Shown here: one piece after another, positions 17,386-27,902 of the stretch
Layout of the letters: the number at the start of each line of letters is the position of its first letter
Position numbering within the stretch: position 1 is the first letter of the stretch
NCBI RefSeq assembly: GCF_036924645.1
Contig: NZ_JAZHRX010000001.1
Coordinates: 124,001-188,000, forward strand
Source: Bradyrhizobium sp. AZCC 2176
GTDB taxonomy: Bacteria; Pseudomonadota; Alphaproteobacteria; Rhizobiales; Xanthobacteraceae
DNA length: 64,000 nt
Direction: 5' to 3'
The notes under the pieces: model-generated
Databases searched by the model: none
What the model saw: only the letters and a program-made list of their open reading frames with translations
What the model was told of the DNA's origin: nothing
Program-made: the position numbers and the translations under genes

Positions 17386-18480
17386 TCAGGGCTGACTGTC
17401 CGTATTCCTACGTGCCGCCGACAAGGTCTGCTGCGGCGTTTCGCCAAACAACTCGCGATACAGCGCAGTAAACTCGCCCATGTGCCAGAATCCGTTCACG
17501 AGCGCGACCGCTTTCACCGACTGCACCGACGCGCCCCGCACCAGTTGTTGTCGTACGTTCCACATCCGCCGCAGCCGCATGTAGCGATGCATGCTCATGC
17601 CGCGAATGGCAACCACCGCGTTATGCAGCGTTCGCACCGAGACCCCGAGTTGCCGCGCCACGTCGGCGCTGTACAGCGTCTTGCCGGCGCTTTCGGCCAC
17701 GAACTCGTCGAGCTTTCGAACCAGCGCCAGATAGTGGCTCAGGCTCAGGCGCTTGGCGTCGGGTGTGGGCGACGCCGCAGCTATCGCCAGATCGCACGCC
17801 TGCAGGATCGATTCTTCAACGTGCTCGATGACGTTCGGCTGTGCGAAAGTGTCGGGCGAATGCGAAGCGAGCGTCAGGACATCGCGAACTGTCGCCCGCA
17901 GCGTCTCGGATTTGTCCGGCAGCGTCACTATCAGTTGAGCGCTATCAGCATCGCCCGGCCAGCCGCGATCGTCGATGGAAGCGAAATTCACAAGCGCCAC
18001 CAGATTGGCCTGCTGCTCCACGATCTCGCACGTTGCGGTACCCTTGACCAGGAGCAAGGTCGGTGCGCGGGCTTCGACGCCGTCGATGATCAACGAAGCC
18101 GCATCGTCCATCGTGAAGCCGACGATCGCCCCGGTCGTGGAATACTGCATCTGCAGAATTCGCGGGAACGTCCTCTGCAGATGGACCGAACAGGACTTCA
18201 GCTTCAACGTGGCGAAAGCGGCATCGAAGTCCTTGGCGTCGATCGGCATGCTCTTGGCATCGCCCAGCCCGTCGATGCTCCGGAAACGATCGACGTTCAG
18301 AGACCGGCTGACCTTTACGAACTCGGACTCAACTAGTTCATCAAGCAACGACACGCGGCGGTCATCCGAGCCGTCGGCAGCGATCGTTGCAACAACGACA
18401 AGGAACGCTAGCCGGGATTGAGAGGGATCGTTTGCGCAACTTGACCATGGCGGATGGGTGCCTCGATGCGCCCGGGCCAT
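17386..18480 (-). CDS. AraC family transcriptional regulator
   Basis: A C-terminal AraC/XylS double helix-turn-helix is clear: LYSADVARQLGVSVRTLHNA, then MHRYMRLRRMWNVRQQL and ALVNGFWHMGEFTALYRELF with TPQQTL at the end. The first 250 or so residues form an effector/dimerisation region of the AraC_binding_2 kind. The start is uncertain: frame-consistent options are GTG 18528, ATG 18480 and GTG 18354, none with a strong ribosome site. It splits the chemoreceptor array and could control its neighbours, but no operator can be assigned. Confidence 0.82.
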   Translation of the reverse strand: MARAHRGTHPPWSSCANDPSQSRLAFLVVVATIAADGSDDRRVSLLDELVESEFVKVSRSLNVDRFRSIDGLGDAKSMPIDAKDFDAAFATLKLKSCSVHLQRTFPRILQMQYSTTGAIVGFTMDDAASLIIDGVEARAPTLLLVKGTATCEIVEQQANLVALVNFASIDDRGWPGDADSAQLIVTLPDKSETLRATVRDVLTLASHSPDTFAQPNVIEHVEESILQACDLAIAAASPTPDAKRLSLSHYLALVRKLDEFVAESAGKTLYSADVARQLGVSVRTLHNAVVAIRGMSMHRYMRLRRMWNVRQQLVRGASVQSVKAVALVNGFWHMGEFTALYRELFGETPQQTLSAARRNTDSQP

Positions 18481-18520
18481 CGGATGAAGCGTCTTGAGTC
18501 CTGGCGCGTCTTCATTGACG

Positions 18521-18561
18521 CAGAACACTTGGCATCAGAACTTGATATCAGAACTTGGTAT
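18521..18561. repeat. short imperfect tandem repeat, CAGAACTTG core
   Basis: Units CAGAACACTTGGCAT, CAGAACTTGATAT and CAGAACTTGGTAT follow one another upstream of or overlapping the start of the AraC gene. A related tandem array lies at 36691-36724. The surrounding 288-bp gap (18529-18816) shows no gene. Confidence 0.6.
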
Positions 18562-18816
18562 CAGATCATCACGATGCCTTTTTATATTACCAAGTTTTCC
18601 CGATTTCGGAACTGCATTGGCCACATTCGGCATCAGTTTCGCTCAGGGCGATTGATCGGCGCATGCCGCAATCGCAATTTTTCGATCTAGGGATGTCTCC
18701 TGCTTCTCGTGCAGCCGAAACAGGCTGCCTGCGGCAGTCGCGTTTCTGATTCGGATCATCGGCGATCGCGAAGCCGGCATGCGGAACTGGCTTCGGACGT
18801 AATAGTCAGTACGAAA

Positions 18817-20517
18817 TCAGGCCGCCCGCACCGAGTCGAGGAACCGGCCGACCTCGAGCTTGAGGCGGTTAGAGTCGCCTGACAACGATTGCGCCGCTGC
18901 CAGCACCTGCGAGGACGCCGATCCGGTATCGCTGGCGCCGCGTTGCACGTCGCCAATATTGGAGGACACCTGCTGGGTACCCATGGCCGCCTGCTGCACG
19001 TTGCGGGAGATCTCCTGCGTCGCCGCGCCCTGCTCTTCCACGGCGGCTGCGATGGTCGACGAAATCTCCGACAGTCTTTCAATCGTGCCGCTGATGGCCT
19101 GGATCGCGTTCACCGACTCCTGCGTTGCCGCCTGGATGCCGGTAATCTGTTGTCCGATCTCGCCGGTTGCCTTCGCGGTCTGTTCCGCCAGTGCCTTCAC
19201 TTCGGAAGCCACGACGGCGAAACCGCGTCCGGCCTCGCCGGCGCGCGCCGCCTCGATGGTGGCGTTGAGCGCCAACAGGTTGGTCTGGCCGGCGATGGTG
19301 TTGATCAGCTCGACGACGTCGCCGATGCGGGTTGCCGCCTTCGACAATTCGCTGACGCGGTCGTTGGTGGTGCGAGCCTGGTCCACCGCATCATTGGCCA
19401 TCCGCGCCGATTCCTGGACCTGGCGGCTGATCTCGGTGACGGACGATGCCATCTCTTCGGTGGCCGATGCCACCGACTGCACGTTGGTCGAAGCCTCTCC
19501 CGAGGCCGCCGCGACCGTGGTCGCGAGTTGCTGCGCACGCTCCGCGGTCGCAGTCAGCGTACCCGCCGAGACCTCGAGTTGACTCGAGGCCGAAGACACG
19601 GCGTCGACGATCTGGCCGACCGCCGCCTCGAAATCGTTGGCCATCTTGTTCATGTCCGACTTGCGGCCCGCGACGGCGCGGGCCTCGGCCGCGCGTTGCT
19701 CGGCCTCCAGCGACTGGCGAGCCACGGCATTGCTCTTGAACACCTCGACCGCCTTGGCCATCTCGCCAACCTCGTCGCCGCGCCCGATGCCGGGTACCTC
19801 GACGTCGAGGTTGCCGCCGGCAAGGTCGTTCATCGCGACGGTCATCCGCTGCAACGGCGCGGTGATGCTCCGCGCCACGAAGATCGATACCGCAAGCATC
19901 AATAGCAGGATCACGCCGGCAATTATCAGGGAGCGCTGGGTCGATACCCAGGCCTGCGCCTTCAGGTCGTCGATGTAGACACCGGTGCCGATGACCCAGT
20001 TCCACGGCGCAAAACCAACCACATAGGACAATTTCGGCTGCGGCTTGTCGAAGCCCGGCTTGGGCCACTCGTAGGGAACGAAGCCGGAGCCGTCCTTTTT
20101 TACGGTGTCGACGAAGTCGACGAACAACAGCTTGCCGTTCGGATCCTTGTAGGTCGAGAGATCGCTGCCGTTCATTTCCGGCTTGATCGGATGCATCACC
20201 ATTTTGGGATGCATGTCGTTGATCCAGTAATAGTCGTTATTGCCGTAGCGAAGCGCCGCAATCCGCGCCATCGCCCGCTTCTGCGCGTCGGCGTCCGGAG
20301 CACCGCCCTTCTGCGCCGCCGCATGCTCTTCCTTGACGATGCCGAGCGCGAGTTCGCCGAGGTGCCGCAGTTCGATCTGCTTCTGCTGATTGAGGCTCGA
20401 CGCCAGTTCGCGCGACTCGAGGAAGGTCGCGCCCAGCAGCCCGACAAAGCTGAGAAAGATGAGGGCATAGATCTTTCGGCCAACCGTCATCCTGGCCTGA
20501 CGAATCACTCCAAACAT
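18817..20517 (-). CDS. methyl-accepting chemotaxis protein with single Cache sensor (MCP 2)
   Basis: The 566-residue receptor has a transmembrane start ([17 protein letters not shown]), a periplasmic sCache_2-type domain recognisable by [17 protein letters not shown] and [14 protein letters not shown], and a second membrane segment ([19 protein letters not shown]). HAMP and signalling coiled coil follow, with tip [20 protein letters not shown]. sCache_2 sensors commonly bind small organic acids. The signalling half is almost identical to MCP 1, 3 and 4, which points to duplication followed by sensor exchange. Confidence 0.95.
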   Translation of the reverse strand: MFGVIRQARMTVGRKIYALIFLSFVGLLGATFLESRELASSLNQQKQIELRHLGELALGIVKEEHAAAQKGGAPDADAQKRAMARIAALRYGNNDYYWINDMHPKMVMHPIKPEMNGSDLSTYKDPNGKLLFVDFVDTVKKDGSGFVPYEWPKPGFDKPQPKLSYVVGFAPWNWVIGTGVYIDDLKAQAWVSTQRSLIIAGVILLLMLAVSIFVARSITAPLQRMTVAMNDLAGGNLDVEVPGIGRGDEVGEMAKAVEVFKSNAVARQSLEAEQRAAEARAVAGRKSDMNKMANDFEAAVGQIVDAVSSASSQLEVSAGTLTATAERAQQLATTVAAASGEASTNVQSVASATEEMASSVTEISRQVQESARMANDAVDQARTTNDRVSELSKAATRIGDVVELINTIAGQTNLLALNATIEAARAGEAGRGFAVVASEVKALAEQTAKATGEIGQQITGIQAATQESVNAIQAISGTIERLSEISSTIAAAVEEQGAATQEISRNVQQAAMGTQQVSSNIGDVQRGASDTGSASSQVLAAAQSLSGDSNRLKLEVGRFLDSVRAA

Positions 20518-20646
20518 GCTCGATCTCCACGCAAAGGACGGGGCGCCCGTCTCATTGCACGGAATCGTATATGTCAGCCGCTTTCTTCCCGTTAATTTTC
20601 TACTCGGTAGATATACGGAATTTTATTAACCGGGGCGGCAGCAGCC

Positions 20647-22677
20647 TTATGCCGCCCGTACCGAGTTCAGGAACTTGCCGACCTCGAGCTTGAGGCGGCT
20701 CGAGTCCGACGACAGCGACTGGGCCGACGAGAGCACCTGCGTCGAGGCCGAGCCGGTCTCGCCAGCCCCGCGCTGCACATCCGTGATATTGGCGGATACC
20801 TGCTGGGTGCCGCGGGCCGCCTGCTGCACATTGCGGGAGATTTCCTGGGTTGCGGCACCCTGCTCTTCCACGGCCGCTGCGATGGTCGAAGATATTTCCG
20901 ACAGCTTCTCGATCGTGGTGCTGATCGCCTGGATCGCGCCGACGGACTCCTCGGTCGCGGCCTGGATGCCGGTGATCTGCTGGCCGATCTCACCCGTCGC
21001 CTTCGAGGTCTGTTCCGCCAGCGCCTTCACTTCGGACGCCACGACCGCGAAACCGCGGCCGGCGTCGCCGGCGCGGGCCGCCTCGATGGTGGCGTTGAGC
21101 GCCAGCAGATTGGTCTGTTCGGCGATGGTGTTGATGAGTTCGACCACCGCGCCGATACGGGCCGCCGCCTTCGCCAATTCGCTGACCCGGCCATTGGTGG
21201 TGCGGGCCTGGTCGACGGCCTCGTTGGCCATCCGCGCCGATTCCTGGACCTGGCGGCCGATTTCGGTGATCGACGAGGCCATCTCCTCGGTGGAGGAAGC
21301 GACCGACTGCACATTGGTGGAGGCTTCCTCGGAAGCCGCGGCCACCATCGTGGTCAGCTCCTGGGCGCGTTCGGCAGTTGCCGTCAGCGTGCCGGCGGCG
21401 GCTTCGAGTTCGGTCGAAGCCGACGACACGGTCTCCACGATCTCGCCGACCGCACCTTCGAAATCATCGGCCAGTTTGATCATTTCCTGCTTGCGCCGCT
21501 GCGCCGCGACCTGGTCCTGCTGGACCTTGGCCTCGGCTTCCTCGCGCGCCTTGTGCTCGGCGTTCTCGCGAATGACAGTCACCGTCTTGGCGAGGTCGCC
21601 GATTTCGTCGCCGCGGCCGGCACCGGGAATTTCGACATCGAGATTGCCGCCGGCCATCTTGCCCAACGCGCCGTTCAGGCGCGTCATCGGACGTGCGACC
21701 CCGAGGAAAGAAAACACGACCGAGGCGATCAACGACACGACGACGACGATCGCCATGATCAGGTTGATCTGGTTGGCACGCTCGGTGTCGGCCATGACTT
21801 CGTCCTTGGAGGTCGTCGCATCCTTTTGCGCGCCAGCGACGGTGGCTTCCATCAGATCGACGACATCTGCGGCGGCCTTGACAGTGCGATTGGCGATGAT
21901 GTCGTTCTTTACCTGCTCGGTCTTTACGGCGTCCTCGTTGGCGGCCAGGAAGCGCTTGACGATCGAAGACAGGTTGCTGACCACGACCAGCAACTCGCGG
22001 TCGTCGGCCTCACCGCGCAGCTTGTTGAAGACATCCTTCAGCGAGGCCTCGGTCTTGCCCATCTCGGTGACCAGGTTGGCATCGCCGGTGGCGCCGAGTT
22101 TCCAGGCCGCCGCCCGCAGCGCGTTCACCTTGGCATCGGCCTGAAACAGCAAACGTTCGATCTCGAGGCGGTTGTCCAGCTTCGCCATGGTCGGCGAACC
22201 CAACTGGGCTGCGACGGCCTTGGTCCATTCATCCGAGACGACCGAGCGCTTGTCGATCTGCGCCAGCAGCGTGATCTGCGCCTTCGCGAGATCTTCGACG
22301 GCGGCGGTAAAGCCGTCCATCAAGGCCTTGATCTTCTGCAGCCGTTCCCTGGCATCAGGCCGCTGGGCGGTTGCGAGCGCAGCTTCCAGTTCCTTCGCTG
22401 CGCTCGCCTTGTAGCGCTGCAAATCGGCAATGGTCTTTTCGACCTCGCCGGCGGCTCTCGACAGCCTTACGGCGCCGGCGGCAAGCTGAATCTTGCGCAG
22501 GTCGATATGTGCCGAGAGCGAGTTGTCGGCCACCTGCTGCGATCGGCCGGCGCGCCCGCTGGCTTCTTCAATTCTCGATTCAGTGACCATCTGGTTGGCC
22601 ACCATGCCGATCGCCAGCAAGACGCCGACCGCCCCGGCCAAGCCCAGTTTGTTTCCGATACGGTTGAGCTTGATCAT
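20647..22677 (-). CDS. methyl-accepting chemotaxis protein (MCP 3)
   Basis: At 676 residues this is the longest of the four. The N-terminal membrane segment ([18 protein letters not shown]) is followed by a periplasmic helical region of nearly 280 residues, about a hundred longer than in MCP 1, consistent with a double helical-bundle sensor. A second segment ([20 protein letters not shown]), HAMP and the conserved signalling domain complete it. The tip contains [20 protein letters not shown], with Glu instead of Gly before QTNLL. Confidence 0.95.
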   Translation of the reverse strand: MIKLNRIGNKLGLAGAVGVLLAIGMVANQMVTESRIEEASGRAGRSQQVADNSLSAHIDLRKIQLAAGAVRLSRAAGEVEKTIADLQRYKASAAKELEAALATAQRPDARERLQKIKALMDGFTAAVEDLAKAQITLLAQIDKRSVVSDEWTKAVAAQLGSPTMAKLDNRLEIERLLFQADAKVNALRAAAWKLGATGDANLVTEMGKTEASLKDVFNKLRGEADDRELLVVVSNLSSIVKRFLAANEDAVKTEQVKNDIIANRTVKAAADVVDLMEATVAGAQKDATTSKDEVMADTERANQINLIMAIVVVVSLIASVVFSFLGVARPMTRLNGALGKMAGGNLDVEIPGAGRGDEIGDLAKTVTVIRENAEHKAREEAEAKVQQDQVAAQRRKQEMIKLADDFEGAVGEIVETVSSASTELEAAAGTLTATAERAQELTTMVAAASEEASTNVQSVASSTEEMASSITEIGRQVQESARMANEAVDQARTTNGRVSELAKAAARIGAVVELINTIAEQTNLLALNATIEAARAGDAGRGFAVVASEVKALAEQTSKATGEIGQQITGIQAATEESVGAIQAISTTIEKLSEISSTIAAAVEEQGAATQEISRNVQQAARGTQQVSANITDVQRGAGETGSASTQVLSSAQSLSSDSSRLKLEVGKFLNSVRAA

Positions 22678-22899
22678 GTCGACGACCCCAAATTCTTCTG
22701 ACGCGGTTTTTCCGGAGGCGGAATTTGCGGCGCAAAGGAACCGGCAACCTTCGCGCGCGAATTCCGAAGATGCGGCGCAGCGTAGCGGGGACCGGTTAAT
22801 TTCCGCTTGCGTGAAACTACGGAAGACCCAGCCGGTTGTGGCGCCATCGATTTCGCGCCGAACGCGAAAAGGCCCGGCCCCCTTGCCGGCGGCCGGTTG

Positions 22900-24591
22900 T
22901 CAGGCTGCCCGGACCGACTCCAGAAACTTGCCGACCTCGAGCCGGAGGCGCTGGCTGTCGCCCGACAGCGACTGCGCCGCCGAAAGCACCTGTGAAGAGG
23001 CCGCACCGGTCTCGCCGGCGCCGCGCTGCACATCGGTGATATTAGTCGAGACCTGGTGGGTACCCCGGGCCGCCTGCTGCACATTGCGGGAGATTTCCTG
23101 GGTTGCCGCGCCCTGTTCTTCCACGGCAGCTGCGATCGCCGAGGAGATTTCCGCCAGCCTTTCGATGGTGCCGCTGATTTCCTTGATCGCGCTCACCGAC
23201 TCCTGGGTCGCGCCCTGGATGCCGGTAATCTGCTGGCTGATTTCGCCGGTGGCCTTGGCCGTCTGTTCGGCGAGCGCCTTGACTTCCGAGGCCACGACCG
23301 CAAAGCCGCGACCGGCATCACCGGCGCGCGCCGCTTCGATGGTGGCATTGAGCGCGAGCAAATTGGTCTGGCCGGCGATGGTGTTGATGAGTTCGACCAC
23401 GTCGCCGATCCGGCTCGCCGCCTTGGACAATTCGCTGACCCGGTCGTTGGTGACGCGGGCCTGACCGACCGCGTCGGTCGCCATCCGCGCCGATTCCTGT
23501 ACCTGGCGGCCGATCTCGGTGACCGAGGAAGAAAGCTCTTCGGTCGCCGATGCCACCGACTGCACGTTGGCGGAGGCTTCTCCGGAAGCCGAGGCCACGG
23601 CTGACGTCAGCGTCTGCGAGCGTTCGGCGGTTGCCGACAACGTGCCGGCGGAGGCCTCGAGTTGCGTCGAAGCCGACGACACCGTCTGCACGATCTCGCC
23701 GATCACGTTCTCGAAATTGCGGGTGATGCCGTCTACCCGCCGGCCGCGCTCGATCTTGGCTTCGGCGTCGGCGGCTGCGGCCTCGTCGACGGCTTTCTTG
23801 GCAATCAGCGCCTGCTTGAATACCTGCAAGGTGTCCGCCATCGCGCCGATTTCGGTCTTCTCGCCCTGATGCGGCACATCCGCGCTCAAATCGCCTTTGC
23901 CGAGCGCCTGCATCGGCGTGACGATCGAGGCAATGCCACTCGAGACGTCGCGAACCAGATAGGTGCTGACGGCGATGCCGACGATGACGGCTGTGCCAAG
24001 AATCAGGCCAAGCATCACGAGCGCCGAGGTGTAGCTGTCGGCGGCGTCCCGCGCCGCCTTGTCGGCGCCCGTATTGTTGAGGTCGACGCTCTTCTTCAGG
24101 ACCGCATCGGCCTCCAGACCGATCTTGTTGACAGTCGTCGTATTGAGGTCGTGAGCTTCAGTCGGAATCTGGCCCGCCGCCTTGCGGGATAGCGCCATCA
24201 CTTCCTGCGTTCCCTTGCGGTACTTGTCCCAGAGCTGCGCCCACTCGTTATACAGAGCGCGCTCTTCGGACGAGGTGATTATCGGCTCATAGGCGGCGCG
24301 GATCTTGGTGTTGCTCTCAATGACGGTGGCGAGCGTCTTCTCCATCGCCAGTTTCTCTTCCAGCGTCTCGGACAGCATATGCTCGCGGATCACGTTACGG
24401 TAAGTGATGACGCCGGCGCGCAGGTCACCCAGCACGCGGATGCTCGGCAGCCAGTTGGTCGAGATGTCCACCGTGTTGGCGTCGATGGCCCGCATATTCC
24501 GGACCGCGAGCAGGCCCATGCCCGTCATCGCGGCGAGCAGGAAGGCGACTACGGCGATGATCTTGGTGCGGATCGAATAGCGGGCGAGCAT
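22900..24591 (-). CDS. methyl-accepting chemotaxis protein (MCP 4)
   Basis: The 563-residue receptor starts [20 protein letters not shown] at 24591. A longer frame begins with TTG at 24639 but lacks a good start. The periplasmic part of about 160 residues ([20 protein letters not shown], then [16 protein letters not shown]) is a four-helix-bundle sensor like that of Tar-type 4HB_MCP receptors. HAMP, coiled coil and tip as in its paralogues. It ends [12 protein letters not shown]. It is adjacent to the tetronate catabolic genes, so a related sugar acid is a reasonable ligand guess. Confidence 0.95.
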   Translation of the reverse strand: MLARYSIRTKIIAVVAFLLAAMTGMGLLAVRNMRAIDANTVDISTNWLPSIRVLGDLRAGVITYRNVIREHMLSETLEEKLAMEKTLATVIESNTKIRAAYEPIITSSEERALYNEWAQLWDKYRKGTQEVMALSRKAAGQIPTEAHDLNTTTVNKIGLEADAVLKKSVDLNNTGADKAARDAADSYTSALVMLGLILGTAVIVGIAVSTYLVRDVSSGIASIVTPMQALGKGDLSADVPHQGEKTEIGAMADTLQVFKQALIAKKAVDEAAAADAEAKIERGRRVDGITRNFENVIGEIVQTVSSASTQLEASAGTLSATAERSQTLTSAVASASGEASANVQSVASATEELSSSVTEIGRQVQESARMATDAVGQARVTNDRVSELSKAASRIGDVVELINTIAGQTNLLALNATIEAARAGDAGRGFAVVASEVKALAEQTAKATGEISQQITGIQGATQESVSAIKEISGTIERLAEISSAIAAAVEEQGAATQEISRNVQQAARGTHQVSTNITDVQRGAGETGAASSQVLSAAQSLSGDSQRLRLEVGKFLESVRAA

Positions 24592-24776
24592 GGCGCGGAA
24601 TCTCTTGGTTTTGGGCGCGTGGGACGCGCCGGGTGGCAAAAGGCAGAGAGGTTGGAAAAGAGAAAAGGATTCGTTGCGGATATCAAACCCGACACGTCCT
24701 CAGGTTGAGTTAATGCGCGTCGGTACAAATACCTACGCGACAGTTCTCACCAGGAAATAAATGGCGGGCGAAGCGG

Positions 24777-26054
24777 TCAGCGCATCAGCTTCAGTGCATC
24801 GGAGAAGAACTCCGCGCCGCCGAAATTGCCCGATTTCAGGGCAAGCAGCATTTCGCCCGTGCCGGCGCCGACGGAGCGCAAAACCGGCACTCCTGCAGCG
24901 ATTTCCTCGCCTACGAGGAATCCGGGAATGCGCAGGCGATCGACGACGGCGCCCGAAGTTTCACCGCCCGCGACCACCAGCCGCCGCACGCCTGAGCGCA
25001 CCAGGCCTTCGGCGATATCGGCCATCGCCTGCTCGATGGCATGCCCGGCTGCATCGCGGCCATGCCGAGATTGCAGAGCTGAGACCTGATCCGGCGTCGA
25101 ACTGCTGGCAATCAGGACCGGGCCGTCGGTGATTCGCGCAGTCGCCCAGGCCAGCGCCCGGCGGGCTTCAGCGGGACCGGCGATGATCTGCTCGGGGTCG
25201 AGATGCAGGACGGCCATGGCCTTCTCGGCGTTGGCGATCTGCGCCAGCGTCGCCTGCGAGCAGCTTCCCGCAAGGCATGCCGCCGGTCCGCCGACCGGCG
25301 CGCCGGTCGGCGCGCCCGTGGAAGCCGACGCCACCTTACCGGAGGCGACCAGCGCCCGTGCGAGACCGAGGCCGATTCCGGATGCGCCGACCGACAGGCG
25401 ATGATCGAGCGCGACGCCGCCGATGGTCTCCAGATCGTGGTCGAACACGGCGTCGATGATGGCAGCGCCAATGCCCTTCCCGGCGAGATCGGCGAGGCGT
25501 CCGCGAACCGCGTCCGCGCCGCGCGAAAGCGTGGCGAGATCGACCAGCCCGACCTTGGTCTGGCTCTGGCGCGTCAGCACCCGCACCAGATTGGAATCGT
25601 GCATCGGGTTGAGCGGATGGTCCTTCAGCGGACTTTCGTTCAGTGGTACGGAACCGACGAACAGATTGCCCTGGTAGACGGTACGGCCGGTTTCCGGAAA
25701 GGCCGGCGTCACCAGCACGATCGCATCGCCGGAATCGGCGCGCAACGCATCCATGACCGGGCCGATATTGCCGGCGTCTGTGGAATCGAAGGTCGAGCAG
25801 ATCTTGAACAGCACGTGACCGGCGCCGCGGCCGCGCAGCCATTTATCGGCGGCGCGCGACCGATCAACCGCAACGTCAGCCTCGATCGAGCGGCTCTTGA
25901 GCGACACCACCACCGCATCGACCTCGGGCAGCGCAAGATCGTCGGAAGGTACGCCGATGGTCTGCACCGTGCGCAGGCCCTGACGGGTCAGCGTGTTGGC
26001 GAGATCGGACGCGCCGGTGTAGTCGTCGGCGATGCAGCCCAAGGACAATTTCAC
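24777..26054 (-). CDS. otnK: 3-oxo-tetronate kinase
   Basis: The 425-residue protein belongs to the four-carbon acid sugar kinase family (DUF1537). The N-terminal domain begins LGCIADDYTGASDLANTL and contains KICSTFDSTDAGNIGP. The C-terminal nucleotide-binding part has VVAGGETSGAVVDRL and GTGEMLLALKSGNFGG. The enzyme phosphorylates 3-oxo-tetronate at C4. Translation starts at GTG 26054, overlapping the TGA of otnI (GTGA) with GGAG eight bases upstream, which indicates translational coupling. It is the last gene of the ltnD-otnI-otnK operon. Confidence 0.93.
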   Translation of the reverse strand: MKLSLGCIADDYTGASDLANTLTRQGLRTVQTIGVPSDDLALPEVDAVVVSLKSRSIEADVAVDRSRAADKWLRGRGAGHVLFKICSTFDSTDAGNIGPVMDALRADSGDAIVLVTPAFPETGRTVYQGNLFVGSVPLNESPLKDHPLNPMHDSNLVRVLTRQSQTKVGLVDLATLSRGADAVRGRLADLAGKGIGAAIIDAVFDHDLETIGGVALDHRLSVGASGIGLGLARALVASGKVASASTGAPTGAPVGGPAACLAGSCSQATLAQIANAEKAMAVLHLDPEQIIAGPAEARRALAWATARITDGPVLIASSSTPDQVSALQSRHGRDAAGHAIEQAMADIAEGLVRSGVRRLVVAGGETSGAVVDRLRIPGFLVGEEIAAGVPVLRSVGAGTGEMLLALKSGNFGGAEFFSDALKLMR

Positions 26055-26833
26055 GGCTTTACTCCGGCATAGGGCTTGAACCAGCCGAGGCCGTCGGTGG
26101 TCTTGCCGCGCGGGTTATATTCGCAGCCGACGAAGCCGCCATAGCCGAGCCGGTCGAGTTCTGCGAACAGGAACGGATAGTTCAGTTCCTCGCCGTCGGG
26201 TTCGTTGCGCGAGGGAATGCTTGCGATCTGGACATGGCCTGTGATCGGCATCATTTCGCGCAGCCGCATGGTGACGTCGCCGTGGATGATCTGGCAGTGA
26301 TAAATGTCGAACTGCAGTTTCAGGTTCGGGATCTTCAACTCGGCGATCAGGTCGCGCGCGAAGCCAAAATCGTTGAGGAAGTAGCCGGGCACGTTGCGGG
26401 CATTGATCGGCTCGATCACGACGTCGAGACCGTGGGGCGCGAAGAACTCCGCGGCCCACGTCACCGATTTATAGAACTGCTCGACGGCTTTCGGTTCGCT
26501 GCGATTGGCGATGCCGGCCATCAGATGCAGCCGCTTGACGCCGGTCGCCTTCGCGTAAGGAAGTGCCGTCTCAAGGCTGCGCTTCAGATCGTCAAAGCGC
26601 TCCGGCAGTGCGGCAAATCCCTTTTCACCGGCGTCCCAATTGCCCGGCGGCAGGTTGAACAGCGCCTGCGTCAGGCCGTTCTGCTTCAACCGCTCACCGA
26701 CGGCTTCTGCCGGATGATCATAGGGAAACAGGAACTCGACGGCGGTGAAGCCCGCTCTGGCCGCCGCCTCGAAGCGATCGAGGAACGGCACGTCGGTGAA
26801 CATCATGGAGAGATTGGCGGCAAAACGCGGCAT
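26051..26833 (-). CDS. otnI: 2-oxo-tetronate isomerase
   Basis: This 260-residue TIM-barrel protein is of the hydroxypyruvate isomerase family: MFTDVPFLDRFEAAARAGFT, VEFLFPYDHPAE, then metal-ligand regions VVIEPINARNVPGYF, LQFDIYHCQ and HVQIASIPSRNEP. In tetronate clusters this paralogue converts 2-oxo- to 3-oxo-tetronate rather than acting on hydroxypyruvate, and its position between ltnD and otnK supports that assignment. AAGGGGACG precedes the ATG. Confidence 0.92.
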   Translation of the reverse strand: MPRFAANLSMMFTDVPFLDRFEAAARAGFTAVEFLFPYDHPAEAVGERLKQNGLTQALFNLPPGNWDAGEKGFAALPERFDDLKRSLETALPYAKATGVKRLHLMAGIANRSEPKAVEQFYKSVTWAAEFFAPHGLDVVIEPINARNVPGYFLNDFGFARDLIAELKIPNLKLQFDIYHCQIIHGDVTMRLREMMPITGHVQIASIPSRNEPDGEELNYPFLFAELDRLGYGGFVGCEYNPRGKTTDGLGWFKPYAGVKP

Positions 26834-26859
26834 CGAGCGTCCCCTTCTTGATCTTGCTG

Positions 26860-27774
26860 TTACTTCGGCTCGCCGGGCAGATGCGTGCCGGTGACCTTGG
26901 CATACATCCGCGCCACCGAGGCGTCGTCGTCGCGGCCCATGCCGGATGCGGCCGTCATCAAGAACATCTGCAGCGCGGCAGCGGCCACCGGCACCGGGAA
27001 CTTTTGCGAGCGCGCCATGTCCTGGATGATGCCGAGGTCTTTGACGAAGATCTCTACCGCGCTGCGCGGCGAATAATCACCGTCGAGCACATGCGGCATG
27101 CGGTTCTCGAACATCCAGGAATTGCCGGCGGACGCCGTGATCACCTCGTAGACCTTGCGGATGTCGAGGCCCTGCTTGGCGGCGAACGCGATCGCCTCCG
27201 ACGCAGCGGCGATGTGCACGCCGGCGAGGAGCTGGTTGATCATCTTGAACGCGGCGCCTTGGCCGGCATCGTCGCCAAGTTCGTAAAGTTTTGCGGCCAT
27301 CGCATCGAGCGCCGGGCGGGCTTTTTCAAAAGCGGCCGGGCTGCCGGAGGCGAGGATGGTGAGTTCGCCCTGCGCCGCCCGCTGCGCGCCGCCGGAAATC
27401 GGCGCGTCGAGGTAGTGCCGCCCGGTGGCTTCCAACTGCTTGGCGAGCCGGCGCGCGACGTCGGGGTCCATGGTCGCCGAGGAGATGAACACCGCGCCCT
27501 TCCCCAGAGTTTCGGCGACACCATTGGGACCGAACAGGATGGCCTCGGTCTGGGCTGCGTTGACGACCACGCTGACGACGATGTCGGCAGTTTTGGCGGC
27601 GTCCGCCGGCGTTTCGGCGCCCTTGCCGCCGTCGGCCACGAACCGTGCCACGGAGTCCGCCGAGACGTCGCAGCCCGTCACTTCGAGCCCGGCCCGGCGC
27701 AGCGAAGTCGCCATGCCGAACCCCATCGAGCCCAGCCCGACGACGGCAACGCGCAGTTTTGCGGATTCTGGCAT
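26860..27774 (-). CDS. ltnD: L-threonate dehydrogenase
   Basis: A beta-hydroxyacid dehydrogenase of 304 residues. The NAD motif VVGLGSMGFGMA is at about residues 10-21, substrate-binding APISGGAQRAAQGELT near 120-135 and the catalytic lysine in GAAFKMINQLLAG near 170. It oxidises the C2 hydroxyl of threonate in the tetronate pathway. ATG 27774 has GAGGG eight bases upstream, better than the TTG at 27789. It is the first gene of the leftward operon, 26 bp before otnI. Confidence 0.92.
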   Translation of the reverse strand: MPESAKLRVAVVGLGSMGFGMATSLRRAGLEVTGCDVSADSVARFVADGGKGAETPADAAKTADIVVSVVVNAAQTEAILFGPNGVAETLGKGAVFISSATMDPDVARRLAKQLEATGRHYLDAPISGGAQRAAQGELTILASGSPAAFEKARPALDAMAAKLYELGDDAGQGAAFKMINQLLAGVHIAAASEAIAFAAKQGLDIRKVYEVITASAGNSWMFENRMPHVLDGDYSPRSAVEIFVKDLGIIQDMARSQKFPVPVAAAALQMFLMTAASGMGRDDDASVARMYAKVTGTHLPGEPK

Positions 27775-27902
27775 GCGGCGGTCCCTCAATGCTTCATTTT
27801 AGCCGCCATCCGGTCGGCGGCTTTGCCTCTGGGTATCACGGCTTGGCCGCGCTGCCAAAGCGTGGGACAACACAAAAAACGAGACACCGCCGGAATACTG
27901 AC
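27775..27902. promoter_or_regulatory. divergent promoter region of the tetronate genes
   Basis: This 128-bp gap separates ltnD (leftward) from otnC (rightward), so both operon promoters must lie here or upstream within the genes. It contains ordinary GC-rich sequence with TTTTAGCCGCCATCCGGTCGG and no obvious operator palindrome. No regulator gene adjoins it. Confidence 0.5.

Noticed and set aside
18454..18690. Small plus-strand frame of 78 codons upstream of the AraC gene
   Set aside because: It lacks a ribosome site, overlaps the tandem repeat and the AraC 5' end, and resembles no known protein.
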